Shown piece after piece: positions 10,213 to 22,179 of a stretch of DNA of 64,000 nucleotides. Under the pieces are notes generated by a model, which was not told the DNA's origin, made no database searches, and was given only the letters and a program-made list of their open reading frames with translations. Both the position numbers and the translations under genes were made by a program. The stretch covers positions 7,998,001 through 8,062,000 of the forward strand of contig OY783219.1 in assembly GCA_963678705.1 (NCBI GenBank), read 5' to 3'. The first letter of the stretch is position 1, and every line of letters starts with the position of its first letter. This stretch comes from Panorpa germanica (taxonomy: Eukaryota; Arthropoda; Insecta; Mecoptera; Panorpidae).

Positions 10213-11984
10213 ACTTGTTAATAACTCGCTATATTTTAGGAGATATTAGCAACAAAAAAAAGTGATTTTGTTTCTTTAATTAATTCATTTAATTTCATCC
10301 AATGTTACAAAAATTTCAGATACGCATCAGGTATTACATTGCAATAGTTGTGAAATAATCTCGATTATTAATTTCTCTTGTGACGCATTATGCAGAGTTA
10401 AAACATGCAGCAAAACTAAAATTAAAATTTGATTTAGCTACACCTGCGTCAGCTTTTCGATATTAAAAAAGAAAATGTCAATATACATATATTTACATTT
10501 ATTTTAATCAAACATTAGAGAAATGACCTGTAAAAAATGAGGACCATGATGAAAATGAAACTGCTTTATATTGAGATTTAGTAGAAAACTAGATATAATG
10601 CTTTTCTGTAAGTAACTGTGTAATAACAAAAGAAGAAATTAAATCTCTTATACGAAATGTTTGTCCTGTTTATTTAAATATTGTTTTTTATATTCTCCAC
10701 AAAAATATAAAAGGTTATCGGCTCAGTTACATATTTATAATTATAGAAAAGTAGAGCATTAACAAATATGCAAGTTAGAGATATTAGTATTTTCAAATAT
10801 TTTGATAAACAAACGAAAAACTCATTTTTTTTTTGGTTTGAAAAAGTGTTTAAACATTTGTTTTAAATTGTATTAACAGTTATACACAATAGTTAAAACA
10901 GAATGGAGTTCTATAAACAATTCCAAAATGGTATAATACTCTAGGAAATCTAGCTACAAAAAAAAATAATGCATACTATTTCTAAACAAGAACCAAATTT
11001 CATAAATTGTTGTTGCTGGTAGTAATCACTTCTACAATACCCAAAATAGGTTTTTTGTTGTTGAAAAATGTTGAATGAATTAGAATTAAAAGAAATGGTA
11101 CAAACAATTTTTCATTAATTTAATGCCCCTTGCATTAATACAGCCACAATATTGCCTTAAAAAAGATTATTTTAATCGGACGTTATTACCACGAGACTAT
11201 TCATAACGGGTCGCATTTTGTCGTATGATGCTGCATAGCACAGGGAGGATCACAAATTCTTAGACAAAATTCTGTCTCTTTCTGTTTATTTTGATCTAAA
11301 ATGACAATAACTTAAGAAAGTCAGCCTAATGCCTAATCTAAACCTGAATATTTAATTTAGTTTAGTTTTTTGAGTGCTTTATGTTTATATGGTGTCTTAA
11401 ATAGAGCTTTTAATAAAAGCTCTGCATATCTAGAGAAACGCAGGGATATATATTACATATTTGTACAGTGTACAACCAGCTTCAATAATATTATTTCAAC
11501 AAACACGACTAGTAGTCTATAAAAAGCAAGTTATAACGTACAATAACTAAAGCGACAGACGTGAAAAAGTAAAAATAAAGACTACTTGTTCCCCCTCACT
11601 TCCTTCACTTCTTCTATGTACCAAGTATGCACGAGTATATATCTATGTGTTTATAAGTAACATGTTTAATGTTTGTTCACTTTCCGTAGAGGTGGAGTAG
11701 GAGGGGGAGGTACTCAGTGACCAGTCGTTATCAGCCTAACTTCTACATGGTTATTTATTACTTAGTGGTCTATAACGCATGACAGGCTACAATGCTGTAA
11801 GGCTATAAGGCTACGATAAACCTAACACCGGCATCTTACTAAGGTATTTCATTTTATGGAATTATTAGCCAAAGTACCCGGCTTCGCCAGTCGTTTATTC
11901 TTTGATCCAGAGCCGCTCTTAAGCATAGGCTGCATAGATCCTAGTAAACAATTTGGATTCCATTAGAAATCATATTTATTAAAG
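10213..11984. other. AT-rich spacer
   Basis: No genes or recognised repeats were found. A purine-rich patch (GGTGGAGTAGGAGGGGGAGG) lies at about 11691-11710. The rest is AT-rich background. Confidence 0.4.
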
Positions 11985-12145
11985 TATATGAATTTTTGTC
12001 ATGAAAGAGTTCGCTCCCACACGGAGTCGTTCATATAAAATGTTATTCTTATGGACTACAAATAGCGAAACCACTTCACCTCTCAGAATGCAAGCGACAA
12101 AGAAGTTGACGCGAAATGAAGTGAACGCGGTAGTGGGAAGCCTTC
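11985..12145 (+). mobile_element. Family A element, copy 2, degraded
   Basis: TTTTTGTCATGAAAGAGTTCG, TCGTTCATATAAAAT, ACTACAAATAGCGAAACCAC and AAGTTGACGCGAAATGAAGTG follow the family A interior in order. Both terminal repeats are lost. The 72-codon frame at 12001-12219 lies within it and is not a gene. Confidence 0.65.
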
Positions 12146-12450
12146 TCTATATTTTATATAGACTCTACATATCACTTACGGCCACAAACAACAGTAAGAA
12201 ACGTCATTTTCAAAATTAAAGTTGACCAAAAACAGGCTCGAACCTCTGTGGTACATGACAGACGCAAAATTTTGGCTTTTCTAAGCATTAAAAGTAATAT
12301 TTAAAGAAATCTTATTGAATTAGTATGATATTCATTTGTTTCTTTGTTAATATTGGAAAATAAATTGTAGTGAAAATGAAAACTTGTGGTTAGGCTTTTA
12401 TTTGCCAATATTAACAAACTGATGAATATCATTTACAAATTTATAACGCA

Positions 12451-12458
12451 TGACGTCA
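12451..12458. promoter_or_regulatory. CRE palindrome TGACGTCA
   Basis: This is a perfect CREB/ATF consensus palindrome. Others lie at 33099 and 63201. There is no adjacent gene, so function is unknown. Confidence 0.2.
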
Positions 12459-12497
12459 TAGAAAAAGTTACCAAATTAGACTTTAGGTTAGGAAGAT

Positions 12498-12514
12498 ATT
12501 ATTATACGTAGCTT
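12498..12514 (+). repeat. Target-site duplication, left, of LINE at 12515-12900
   Basis: ATTATTATACGTAGCTT is repeated at 12901-12917 as ATTATTATATGTAGCTT. The single difference is a C/T at a CpG. Confidence 0.75.
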
Positions 12515-12900
12515 TTTTTAAATATTTATTTGAGTGCATCAAATTTCAAAAGTTATTAGCACTTAAAACAATATATACATTTATAAACATTTACAACTTA
12601 TAGATACGAGTATGGGTACTTAAAATAAAGAGATTAAATTAGTTTTATTAATAAAGTCAATAAGGTGTTTCAGACTTTCCCTGCTTTCAAATATCAACCT
12701 ATATTCGTCAGGTACATTACAGTCTTGTCTTGAGAATAATATGGTTATTATATTGTTCACATATTGTTTGTAGTTTTCTTTTGAATAAGTATAGGTATGA
12801 GTAAAATTTGTATGACCTACCACTACTTCAAATTGATGGCTTCACTTTCCTTAATTTATTATCACTTTCTTCGTTCCATTCTTCTTGCCATGAAAAATTT
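12515..12900 (-). mobile_element. 5'-truncated LINE (L-gamma) with ORF2 C-terminus
   Basis: Read on the minus strand, the insertion starts WQEEWNEESDNKLRKVKPSI. After stops and frame changes it continues VGHTNFTHTYTY and then an open frame (12823-12620) ending CNVPDEYRLIFESRESLKH and LIDFINKTNLISLF*. The W-Q-x-x-W-N segment followed by the GHT-x-x-TH motif is the usual order after the RNase H domain in I- and Jockey-type LINE proteins. A 3' UTR and a run of A (T on the + strand at 12513-12519) follow. Flanking 17-bp duplications mark a retrotransposition event. The expected Cys/His motif is missing or decayed. Confidence 0.85.
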
Positions 12901-12917
12901 ATTATTATATGTAGCTT
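12901..12917 (+). repeat. Target-site duplication, right
   Basis: ATTATTATATGTAGCTT matches 16 of 17 bases of the left copy at 12498-12514. Confidence 0.75.
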
Positions 12918-13789
12918 AACTGCGCTTCCAAATAATAACTAAGTTGATCTGACGCTTTCATTTTAAGTTTGATTATTTGAAATTAAAATTTGCTTGTTTG
13001 CATTTTCTCAAAATTTCTTAAATCAAAATACAAAAAGATCTCGGTTTTGTGTTCTTATTTCTCGTAGACATATACTTGTTTAAACTGCATCCAGTTACAT
13101 AATATTAGTTGTGTAAGTCCGGCTCTATGACTCGTAGTCACTGTTTCAGATTCTGTTTCTGTTTCTGTTCAGGCTCATTTAAATTCCACAGTTATCTTGA
13201 ACAAAGTGTCGCTGGTCGGTAGAGTAAGACCTAACACCTATTCACGCTATTATCATCGATAAATACTTGAGCCGAGCGCAATATCTGGTGGCTGGAAGAG
13301 TGCGTTTTGAATCTAAACTAAATGTACTTGTTAAGGTCCACAGAACAGCACGACTCACTTCAAACGCATTCGATTTATCGTATCGAATATGTACGGGGAG
13401 TAGAGTAGCAACAACTGAGTTACCACGTCATTGCAAGAGTTTGTCTTCGAAACAACTTCGCCTGCAATGCTGAGGATACCACATTTATGTGAACATATCA
13501 TAAAAACCAAAGCTGTTGCATCTACTTCTTTTTCATGTTTAATACGATAAATTCATTGTGTTTGAAACGACCAATACATATTTGAAGACACCACACCGTT
13601 TTCCAGAATCTTTGAAAATAAACCGGGATTTTAAATTTAAAAAAATATTTTCTGATAAAAGTAAAAGTAACTTTAAATTTATTACGTTCTTTAAGTATAA
13701 CAGGCGAACAAGTGATAGCAAATATTGTTAATGTACTACATGCTTAGATATTAAACATAAAATAAATCATCTTGGTAATTAAAAATTAT
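12918..13789. other. Spacer with a (TTTCTG)n patch
   Basis: The tract at 13142-13170 is a short hexanucleotide repeat (TTTCTG). The frame at 13267-13473 has no recognisable domain. Nothing else was recognised. Confidence 0.4.
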
Positions 13790-13935
13790 TACTTGCCACA
13801 CCAATAAGCTACAGAAAGTTCATCGTGGTCAAGATTACCAACGTCTTGCTCTATAAGAACACCGCCGCGCCGCGTCCGTATCGTTTGAAGTTAATTGCTG
13901 CGATACCTCTCGGTTCAGCGTCGTTTAGTAGATAA
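13790..13935. other. GC-rich island, open in both directions, possible exon or conserved element
   Basis: The patch around 13850-13890 is strongly GC-rich (ACCGCCGCGCCGCGTCCG). On the + strand, after a CTACAG acceptor-like site at 13817, a frame reads KFIVVKITNVLLYKN, then TAAPRPYRLKLIAAIPLGS, with many C or G third positions. On the minus strand a frame reads RRGGVLIEQDVGNLDHDELS, then VAYWCGK and a stop. No family was recognised on either strand, and no complete exon with two good splice sites was found. It could be an exon, an old repeat or a conserved non-coding element. Confidence 0.3.
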
Positions 13936-14012
13936 AGGTAATCACCTATTTATACATGTGTAGCATTATTGAAATGACATAAACAGTTCGAATAGATGAA
14001 ACCATTAGTTGC

Positions 14013-14060
14013 CGTGGACGTTGACGTTGACGTAACGGTGACGGTGACTGGACGGTGTTA
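14013..14060. repeat. GACGTT/GACGGT minisatellite patch
   Basis: GACGTTGACGTTGACGTAACG followed by GTGACGGTGAC is a short imperfect hexamer array. It contains TGACGTAA, a CRE-like octamer. Confidence 0.55.
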
Positions 14061-14214
14061 AACAAGATATTGATTTACGTTTATATTTTTGACGGCGCTC
14101 ATCTTTCGACTTTCGATCTATAATACTTCGTGCTGTATAATTTATGAAGAAATGTAACGATTATGAATAAGTAATGAAAGTAATTATAGATACCATATGT
14201 TATAAATACCGCCT

Positions 14215-14218
<4 letters not shown>

Positions 14219-14309
<91 letters not shown>
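14219..14309. repeat. (TA)n microsatellite, about 90 bp
   Basis: An uninterrupted TA run covers 14219-14280, followed after one phase slip by another 28 bp of TA. Confidence 0.95.
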
Positions 14310-14312
<3 letters not shown>

Positions 14313-14845
14313 CAACGTTATATTATATACAAAATTAAGTAGTTGAGTAATAGATGATGGTGTTCCTTGTGGACTACCGACAGAGATGTGATTGTTTAAA
14401 GCAGTAATTTTTTCTATTTTGGTATATTTTCATAAGGTTCATATTTTCTTCGTATCATAGGTTCGTGCCAAGCTTAATAGTTTGAATGCTATTTCCCTAA
14501 TTGTTATTAAAAACACTTTAATTTTAATTAAACTTTATATAACAAAAAACAAGACAATGCAAATAAGAACATTGTAAATCGAATTATTTGTTTTCTATAT
14601 CAAGTATTTTGCTAATCAGTACTCAAATAATTTACATATTTCATGAAAAAATCGAAATTAACAAAATTATTGCTAATATATTACTAAACTCAAATTACTT
14701 AAGCAGCGCAATTTGAAATATTAACAACATGTTACACCACTTCGAATTTACCAGATTTTATTAACGACGCAAGTTTGAAAACGATGCAAAAAGAATCAAC
14801 GGAAACCGAGGGGTGCTTTGTTCTAACCTGGTGTAATTTAAGGGC

Positions 14846-15315
14846 TTATGTACAGTCATAATTTTCAAAAAAATATTTTCATTTTCGTAATGTACATCTA
14901 TTTAACTGCACACACAGAAAATTTCAAGTCAATCCAACGATTATTTTCGAAGATATGTAAGTTGAACTTTTACAACGTTCCAAGCGCTTTTCTGAAAACT
15001 GTATTTTTAAAGCCGGTGACCAAGATTTCTCGGAAACGGCTGAACCGATCAGTCTCAAATTTTAACACAAGTTTCTCAAGTATATTTTTTAGAAATTAAT
15101 CGAAGGTTTTTTCTCACCGATAAATACTTTATTTTTTATAAACAATTTAAGACCAAAATTTTGGTCAAGATCGATTTTTTTCTTTGAGAAGCCGCCATTT
15201 TATGCCTTTTTAAGAGGAGCTATAGCAGCTTTAAAATTATTATTTTTATAAATACAAAAAAGTTAAAATACAGTTAAAAGTTGCCATAATATGTGTACAC
15301 ATTTTTACATTAACA
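14846..15315 (+). repeat. Dispersed repeat G, copy 1
   Basis: Segments AAAGCCGGTGACCAAGATTT, CGGCTGAACCGATCAGT, AATTAATCGAAGGTTTTTTC, GACCAAAATTTTGGTCAAGA and GTTAAAAGTTGCCATAATATG recur in the same order on the opposite strand at 38085-38545. Identity is moderate, so both are old. No coding capacity or terminal repeat was identified, so the class is unknown. The 83-codon frame at 14848 is incidental. Confidence 0.65.
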
Positions 15316-17280
15316 AATTTAAAAGCCTATATATATTATAAACAAATTACTGAGGTAATTCCTAATCATGGTAATGCAAAGTTATTCGACACAATATGTT
15401 TTAAGTATGAATCACTGACGAACTCTCGTAATGTGAACTATATTAAGTTGTTTCTTGATGTATTAACTGTTAACAAGAACTGTTTCCACAGACTGTACAT
15501 TCTTACCTGAATTCTTATAACATACCTGTATAAAAGCCTTACATTTACCAAACAGTAATTGGAGGTATAGAGCCAGACTCCGCCTTCTCGGCTACCGTAA
15601 TATTTAGGACACACCTTTATTCCACCGATATCTCATCTGGAAAACGCGTGCGCGAGTTACAAACCCCACCTTCAGTTCATTACTCGATAGCTTCACAGTG
15701 TTGGTGGATTATTAATGAGCGTACGCTGATGTACAACGCTTATCTGATTAGGTCTCTGGTTAGGAAATTGATAGATACATCCAGTATTCATTCAGTAATG
15801 ATTATTTATATCATACCCATAGTACATAACTGATTTTTCAATTTTAAACTGTAATGAATTATAAATTAAGTTATGATAATGTCAAAATTTTGGTACATAA
15901 ATAAACTCGAATAAATTTGCTTAAAGGAGGAAGAATATGCATCGCAATACCAAAGCGAATACAGTTTTAACATTTCTGGATATTTGAAATAATCGATAAA
16001 GAATATTAACTTTCAGTTTTTGGTTGAATGCAATAATGTCAAAATTTAGGTAAATATTATTTTGAAACCATTTTTAAACCGTTTTCAGTTATTAAGACAA
16101 ATTACAAATTACAACAATTATTTCATTATATTTCCAGCACAAATAGTGTCCTGCTACACGGTGGAACAACGAATGTTTGATTCGAATGATTTAATTATTT
16201 TATTAATTTGTTGATATTATTGACACTGACACTATTTAACAAAAACTTTCAAGTAAATAAAGAAACTTTCAAGTATAAAACCTTCCTCTGTTGGATGACT
16301 TTGGTGGGGGTAGAAAAATCACTTTTGACGCGGGTCAAAAAACCGATAACAACCCGAACTTCATTTAACAGGAACGTTGGACCCATCACAATGGGCATGT
16401 TCCCGCATCGATCAACGTTGGAAGGTGTTCGTAGCATCGTTTGGCGCCGGCTTAACCCTGTTTAATTTCGATTGTCAACAATACTTGGATCTTGAATTAT
16501 AGGACCATATACACCAAGATAATTAAAGAGGCAAAACTGTACAATATATTAAAGATACATTTAATATTCAGATCCTCCATTACATCCTATACCTTTGTTA
16601 ATTATTATTTTCTTTAAACATCTTAGTAAAGGTAATAAAAATTAAATTGGTCCACTATACGGAATTCAAACCAGGCTCGGAGTCGGTATATTTTTCCTAA
16701 CTCCGAAATGATGATGAAATTTCTTCTTACTGTTAAAAGTTCAATTGTCCTATTACGATACTGTTCGGAACTCAAATAGAAATAGAATCAGCAAGTACAT
16801 ACATTTATTTAGTTAATATTACTTCTAAACAATTAAAAAAAAACAGATTTTCTCTTCTCCTGACAAATCGTGATTTAGTACAAAGCCATGCATGGATAAA
16901 TTAAAACTAATTTATCTTTAATAACCAAATAACCTTTTATTTCAAACTCACATTGCTTTTACCATTTCACCATATTTTTTTCAGTTTCATAAAAAGTTAA
17001 TACATTGAACAAAATTATAAAATATCCAATAAAAATATAGAAATATAATAGGTAACTATTGATATAAAAATCAATTAAAAGCCTAATCTAATTATAACAT
17101 CAGCAATTAATATTAAATGAATAAAATTCATTCCCAGTACATATACACAACTGTAAAGGATTACTCGTGTACAAATATTTTCTAAGAGCAGACGCACAGG
17201 CACAGGAAGTCGAGTACCTACATATCTCTCTAATAATTTACTAGATAATTTTTTTAACACTTAATTATATGTAATTATAA
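15316..17280. other. Spacer; two less AT-rich patches
   Basis: At 15560-15640 there is a GC-richer patch (GAGCCAGACTCCGCCTTCTC, GGCTACCGTAATATTTAGG). On the minus strand it runs into TACAG|GTATGT, a donor-like site at 15529. At 16290-16470 another GC-richer patch carries short frames on both strands with no recognisable domain. The rest is AT-rich. Confidence 0.35.
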
Positions 17281-17339
17281 ACGGCCGTAGAACGATTTTC
17301 TAACTCTGCCATGTGCTCCATTTTATTACGTATAAATTA

Positions 17340-17445
17340 TAGCGTAGATACGACGTGACGGTGAGCGGAGAGTGGGAGGGGACAGTTGGTTTCTGTGCCA
17401 CTTGAAGGCGCCTAGTGCGAAGCACCAGGGAGTCACTTTCTGACC
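17340..17445. other. GC-rich patch, function unknown
   Basis: GACGTGACGGTGAGCGGAGAG leads into GGAGGGGACAGTTGG and a small stem (GTGCGAAGCAC). It stands out from the background, but no coding frame, RNA gene or repeat partner was recognised. A promoter or conserved element is possible. Confidence 0.25.
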
Positions 17446-17934
17446 AATTTGTCGTATATTTAAAATGTACTTATAATTCATAGATAGATGTTCAGATAAA
17501 TGTTATTATTATATAAATATTTTAGACATGGCTTAGTGCCGACGGGTGTTGTTTCTTTGTTACTGTTAAAGTTGCAAACATATTAAGACGACGCTGTTAC
17601 GAAAAACAAATATTCCAAAGAAATGTGGATAGTGCAAACGCACGCTTAAGAGATCATTTAAAAATATTAACAAACAAAAATTGGTAGTCTTAGAAAAATT
17701 GGAATTTTCTTTAACAAATTTATACTGGACTTATAGCAGATTTGCGTAGCTTGAAACGTAAAATAAATTTGTATTGGATATAATGGAATAGAGTAATTAT
17801 GGAAGCTAGGATAAATTTACACTAGATAAAATACAATCTAAAATAAATAAAATGTATAAATCTATGAAAAATCTGTAGATGCAGTTCAGTGCTTAGTATT
17901 ATTATTTTATTTTTAATATTTTTGTCATTAGGTA

Positions 17935-18490
17935 CTACATTCTTCCGCCTTAATCATTAAATTGCATATCATTGTGCTTAATTACATTTTATGATCCTTA
18001 TTCTTTCTACCCATTCTCACTACATCCAAAAGGTAAAATAAAAGTACAAACAACACAGATAAATTTAAACTCCTACTGCTTCTCTCTTCCTACTACTCTC
18101 TCACCTGTTTCTACTCTACTCTTCCTTCTCTTTCCTCGCTCCTTCTCTCTACCTCCGCTATCCACCGCTTCCTTCACTGCCTTCCTTTAATAGCTCACAT
18201 GAATATTTAATGTGCTCCAGCGTTTCTATCTCTCTCCCGCACACCCTGCACACCCTTTCTTCTCTATTTTCCCAGTATCTATTGCCTTTCTCTTTGTTTC
18301 CCAATTTAAATCTTATATCTTTCACTGTAATTGCTATTGTATATTTCTCTGCTGTATCTCCCTGTTTCTGCTCCTTAGCTCCTCTTCCTTACTTGTGCCT
18401 GCTTCTCTTCTTCTCTCTGCGTCCTCTGTCGCCATTGCGTTCCCTTCAAAACACTTACTGTAATACTGCTTCGTATTTCCCCTTTTAAAA
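17935..18490 (-). mobile_element. LINE (L-beta) ORF2 C-terminus and 3' region
   Basis: The pyrimidine-rich + strand is the antisense of a purine-rich coding strand. On the minus strand it reads RFKLGNKEKGNRYWENRE, then CRVCGREIETLEHIKYSCEL, then LKEGSEGSGG and a stop. The C-x2-C-x8-H-x5-C knuckle following RYWE is the usual end of a LINE reverse transcriptase protein. Its downstream tail (17940-18060) matches that of the copy at 60660-61090 on the other strand. Several stops show it is dead. The + strand frames at 17972-18488 are antisense shadows. Confidence 0.8.
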
Positions 18491-19629
18491 GACTGTAAGT
18501 TCATTTAAATTTTAATTTCCACATAATTTTTGCATATTGAATATTACGCACATCATAATTTCTTAGTATTTAATTTGAGTGGAGACGTATTACTAACCGT
18601 AATTATATCTAATATTATGACGATATTTTCATTATTTATTGAAATTTCTAGCTGTTTTGTATTTTGCATTGTTTTATATTACTCAGAGCTCTAGCCGTTT
18701 CAGCTTTGTTTTAGCTCTACCAACTATTCGTTTGGGTGGTTTGTTGTACCTATATACGTTCTACTAGTCTACCTGTGTACCACTGTACCAGTATTCGCTC
18801 ATTTGCTTTGCTGGTGCCGTGCCGTGGTTTGATTCGTTATGAATAAACATAAGGGGATATGAGATCGCGCTTTCTAATCGGTCAGCGGTATAAGAAATAT
18901 CGTGTACTTCCTAGAAAATATTATACATGCGATAATACACTGAAGAAATATTTTCTATGTGTATATATATACCTACTCATATTACAGCATATGCATAGTA
19001 ATAATCGCTCTATATTTTGTAAAGGTAGAGTTACCAACTGTTTTCCAATGGAAACGGACAGTCCTTCTTTGAAAGTATAGTTGCCAGTTGAAGTTCAACA
19101 CGGGAAATTGGATGCACAACACTTAAGATTCGTCATTGACACGTCGACACATACAGATCGGTTAAGAGGCCTGATAATATACATATTGGATTGGAATTGA
19201 TTATTATTAAATTATTGTTATCTAAATATTGACTTCTAATTGTTAACTTCATATGTTAACGAAGAATGGAATTCGGACATTTTGTTACCTAACGAAATTG
19301 TAGAGTTTATCTGGTCTAGACACCATCACCGCCCGCCCCGACCCTAAACGTAGGTTAGTTTTAGGTAAAGTTAGTACCTGAGGAAACTCGGGTAACTACC
19401 AAATGATGGCTTCTTCAGCACAAAATTTCGAAAAGTAATAGGAGAAACAATTTTGTGATCACAGCAACGACATCGATTTTAAGTAATAATTTCAATATAA
19501 TATGGTATTTTAATGTTCAATGGTTCTTAGTATTCTGTTTGGTTTTATTTTTTATATCTAGATCTTATCAAAATATTGTTTTTGAGAAACAAGATAGAGT
19601 TAACCATCTCGTGTGATCGAGTAAGGTCC
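18491..19629. other. AT-rich spacer
   Basis: There are mild GC-richer patches at 18735-18845 and 19320-19350 (ACCGCCCGCCCCGACCC). No gene was recognised. The frame at 18859-19080 has no domain. Confidence 0.35.
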
Positions 19630-19745
19630 AATGGCTAATATTGGATAAATGTGCATTGGAACTCATAATTTGTCTAAGGTATTTCTATTATATTTTATTA
19701 TTTTGTCAATATTTACCCTCGCTATCATAAATACATTTATTTTGA
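19630..19745 (+). repeat. Dispersed repeat J, copy 1
   Basis: AATGGCTAATATTGGATAAA, TGTGCATTGGAACTCATAAT and TTGTCTAAGG match 62231-62338. There the sequence directly follows the right end of a family B element; here no such element is present. Confidence 0.65.
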
Positions 19746-19774
19746 ATACATTACCTTAACATTAAAGTCTTTCA

Positions 19775-19990
19775 TTCCAATCTCTCGGCACTCTTCTACT
19801 TTTTTACTTTCGTCCTCTTTCTTACTTCTGCCATCCATCTTCTTCTGTCTCTCTTTTAGAGCAACAGTTTCTCCAAACTTGACAAGCTTTCCTTTTACCT
19901 CTTCCATATTTTTCTCTTTTTTCTATTATTTCTTTGTACCTCCGTTATCCACCACCTTCTTTCCCTCTCTCCTTTTAACTAACAATCTCA
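19775..19990 (-). mobile_element. Probable LINE (L-beta-like) coding remnant
   Basis: The + strand is C/T-rich (CTTCTACTTTTTTACTTTCG and similar), as in the other antisense L-beta fragments. The minus strand gives Lys/Glu-rich segments such as NMEEVKGKLVKFGETVAL. No diagnostic motif survives, so the assignment is by composition only. Confidence 0.35.
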
Positions 19991-20477
19991 CTGGACTAAC
20001 AAATTACAAACACTCGACATAATAAATTGAAGGATTGCACCCCCTGATTCAACACCGCCCTACAAACTCGATGATGTGATCTTAAAATAGAGATTACGAA
20101 TCGTAATATGGGTCACACACAAATTACTACCCCATGTGAAAACATAACATTCACAAAACATTTATAGACTCCAGGAAAAACCTATAAATTTCCGCATAAT
20201 CTGTAAAATAATTCTTTCTTACACTTGACAGTTTTTATTACATTAATATATTACGCCCTATCAAATAAAAATCATTTATAAAAACAACATATATTACATA
20301 CAATTTATTATGTATACGATATCAAAATGTATACATATACATATAAATAGAATGGTGGTGGTTTATTAGAGTGAATTTCCCTTACTAAGTTAAAAGCTTG
20401 GTAATCGCGTGGCATAGATACAACCCTTATGGGCACGCACCCCTGAGCCTGGCATTCAAGACCCCGATTTATATTAT

Positions 20478-20522
20478 ATGCAAATCTCCATGGTTCTCCT
20501 TATCGGCTGGTTATATGCAAAT
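20478..20522 (+). promoter_or_regulatory. Two POU octamers ATGCAAAT, 37 bp apart
   Basis: ATGCAAAT occurs at 20478-20485 and 20515-20522, each within TTATATGCAAAT or ATTATATGCAAAT. This is a POU-domain octamer consensus. The repeated context could also be a small duplication. No gene is adjacent. Confidence 0.2.
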
Positions 20523-20574
20523 TAATATAAAATCATTCTACCTGTGAGTGAAGCAGGTTAACTTCAAGTCCGCA

Positions 20575-20655
20575 CCGCACGGTGGTGCTGTGGTTGGAGC
20601 ATGGCTGATGGTCTCCTCGCAGAGGACAGAGGTCGGGGTTGAGTGACCACTACTA
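20575..20655 (+). mobile_element. Possible tRNA-derived SINE head
   Basis: The GC-rich block GTGGTTGGAGCATGGCTGATGG resembles an A box. About 30 bp on, GGTCGGGGTTGAGTGACC resembles a weak B box. The outer GTGGT and ACCAC could pair. The B box is poor, so a tRNA origin is only suggested. Confidence 0.35.
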
Positions 20656-20934
20656 AATGTAGGGCTCGAATTATTCCTTCCAAGTGCAAATGTACCTAAT
20701 TCGAAAGTCTGTTCTCAAAATTTCTAAAAAATGTGCTCCTAAAATTTCAGACTGCTATTCCAAAGTAATTTTGGTAGTCCATATCAGCCTGAATCAGCTT
20801 GAATTCGTTAAAATAACGTCTTAGAAGTTTCAAGAAGTATATATTAAGTATAAAGAAAGATGTGAATGACGGGGATTCAGCTTAGGAGGAAGAATAAAGA
20901 GGAAAGAAAGAGAAACATGAAGAAGGTGTAGATA

Positions 20935-21095
20935 TACAATATTAAAACTCTAAATTTATTTATTTATAACTTTTGCATTTCTCGTCAATCATCATCAAAA
21001 ATACTTACTGTCAATTTACATCAAATATACACAAAGACCTTGCAAAGATCTGTCGCCCTGAGCCTAAGACAGTAACAAGCTTCATCGATATCCCG
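20935..21095 (-). mobile_element. LINE L-alpha 3' UTR fragment
   Basis: AACTCTAAATTTATTTATTTATA, AACTTTTGCATTTCTCGTCA and GCAAAGATCTGTCGCC match 30352-30480 and 53515-53610. The A-rich (AATAAATAAAT) end on the minus strand marks the 3' terminus. Confidence 0.75.
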
Positions 21096-22179
21096 CGGTA
21101 CATGAACAATAAATAAGTAAACAACAATTCCGGCTTAAAAAATGTTAAAGAAGAAATTAAAAAATTCAGCTAGATATACCAGCAACGACTTACCATCTAC
21201 CCAAATTATCATACAGTAAATTTTTTGAATAAAAACACATTACACGCATTATTACAGCATTTTGAATATTTAATTTACCCTATTACTCATTCTTCTATTT
21301 TCTAAAGAGTTAATTTTTTAAAGCACTAGATTCTGTAAAAAGTTTATCTATGTATGGATCATATTTAAAGATTATCTCTATGACATATATACACTGGATA
21401 TAATGAGGACTCGGTAAACTTCTGTAAACAATAAAACACAACGTTACGTAAAAAATATTACTTAAATACTATACGAGTATTCAATTTGTGATTAACGGAT
21501 GAAGAACATATACAATACAATTAGACAATAATAAAATAAAATCGAGCCCTTATTAAAGCACAACATTAATGGTAATTTCACGTAATGGTCTACTGCAACC
21601 ATAACCATTAAGCCGCCATTTTAAATCTAAATTCACCTCACAGTGACATAAAATGGCGAATAATACATAATAACAATATATTACAATTATATTACCTAGG
21701 TATAATAATTTCCACACATTTCCATACTGTATTACTGTTATTATACGTTAAAGAAAAATAAAACGTCCAAGTATTATATTACGTAAAACAATGATTGTGC
21801 TAAATTAGCATACTCGTATAACGAGTACAGCTCGTGCAAAGACGGTACGGGGAAATTTTAGTCACACTTTTTAAAGTTTATATTTAAATGTGTTTAATTG
21901 ATGAAATGTTAATTAATGCATACAGGTAGGATATTCTTCAATTTGGAGATGTTTCATTAATGAATTCGTCGATTTGTGTGTACTTGATTTTTAGATTGTA
22001 TATCAGTGCTCATATATAAATGAATTAAATATTATAGTAATTGTGATTAGATAGAATTAAATTATGGTACAATGGAGCACTGAACCTAGTTTCGCCCTGA
22101 AAATAGGCAAAAAATTGACTAGATGTTATGTAATAAAATTTGTAAAGTAGTAGTTATAACATAAATTAATTGTTTACAG
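21096..22179. other. AT-rich spacer
   Basis: No repeats or genes were recognised in this stretch upstream of the candidate exon at 22180. Confidence 0.4.

Noticed and set aside
12225..12260. B-box-like GGTTCGAGCCT on the minus strand
   Set aside because: No A box at tRNA spacing and no cloverleaf, so neither a tRNA gene nor a convincing SINE.
13267..13473. 68-codon frame in a less AT-rich stretch
   Set aside because: No recognisable domain, no splice signals at suitable positions.
18210..18488. 92- and 83-codon + strand frames rich in Ser, Leu and Pro
   Set aside because: Antisense shadows of the L-beta LINE CCHC-knuckle region.
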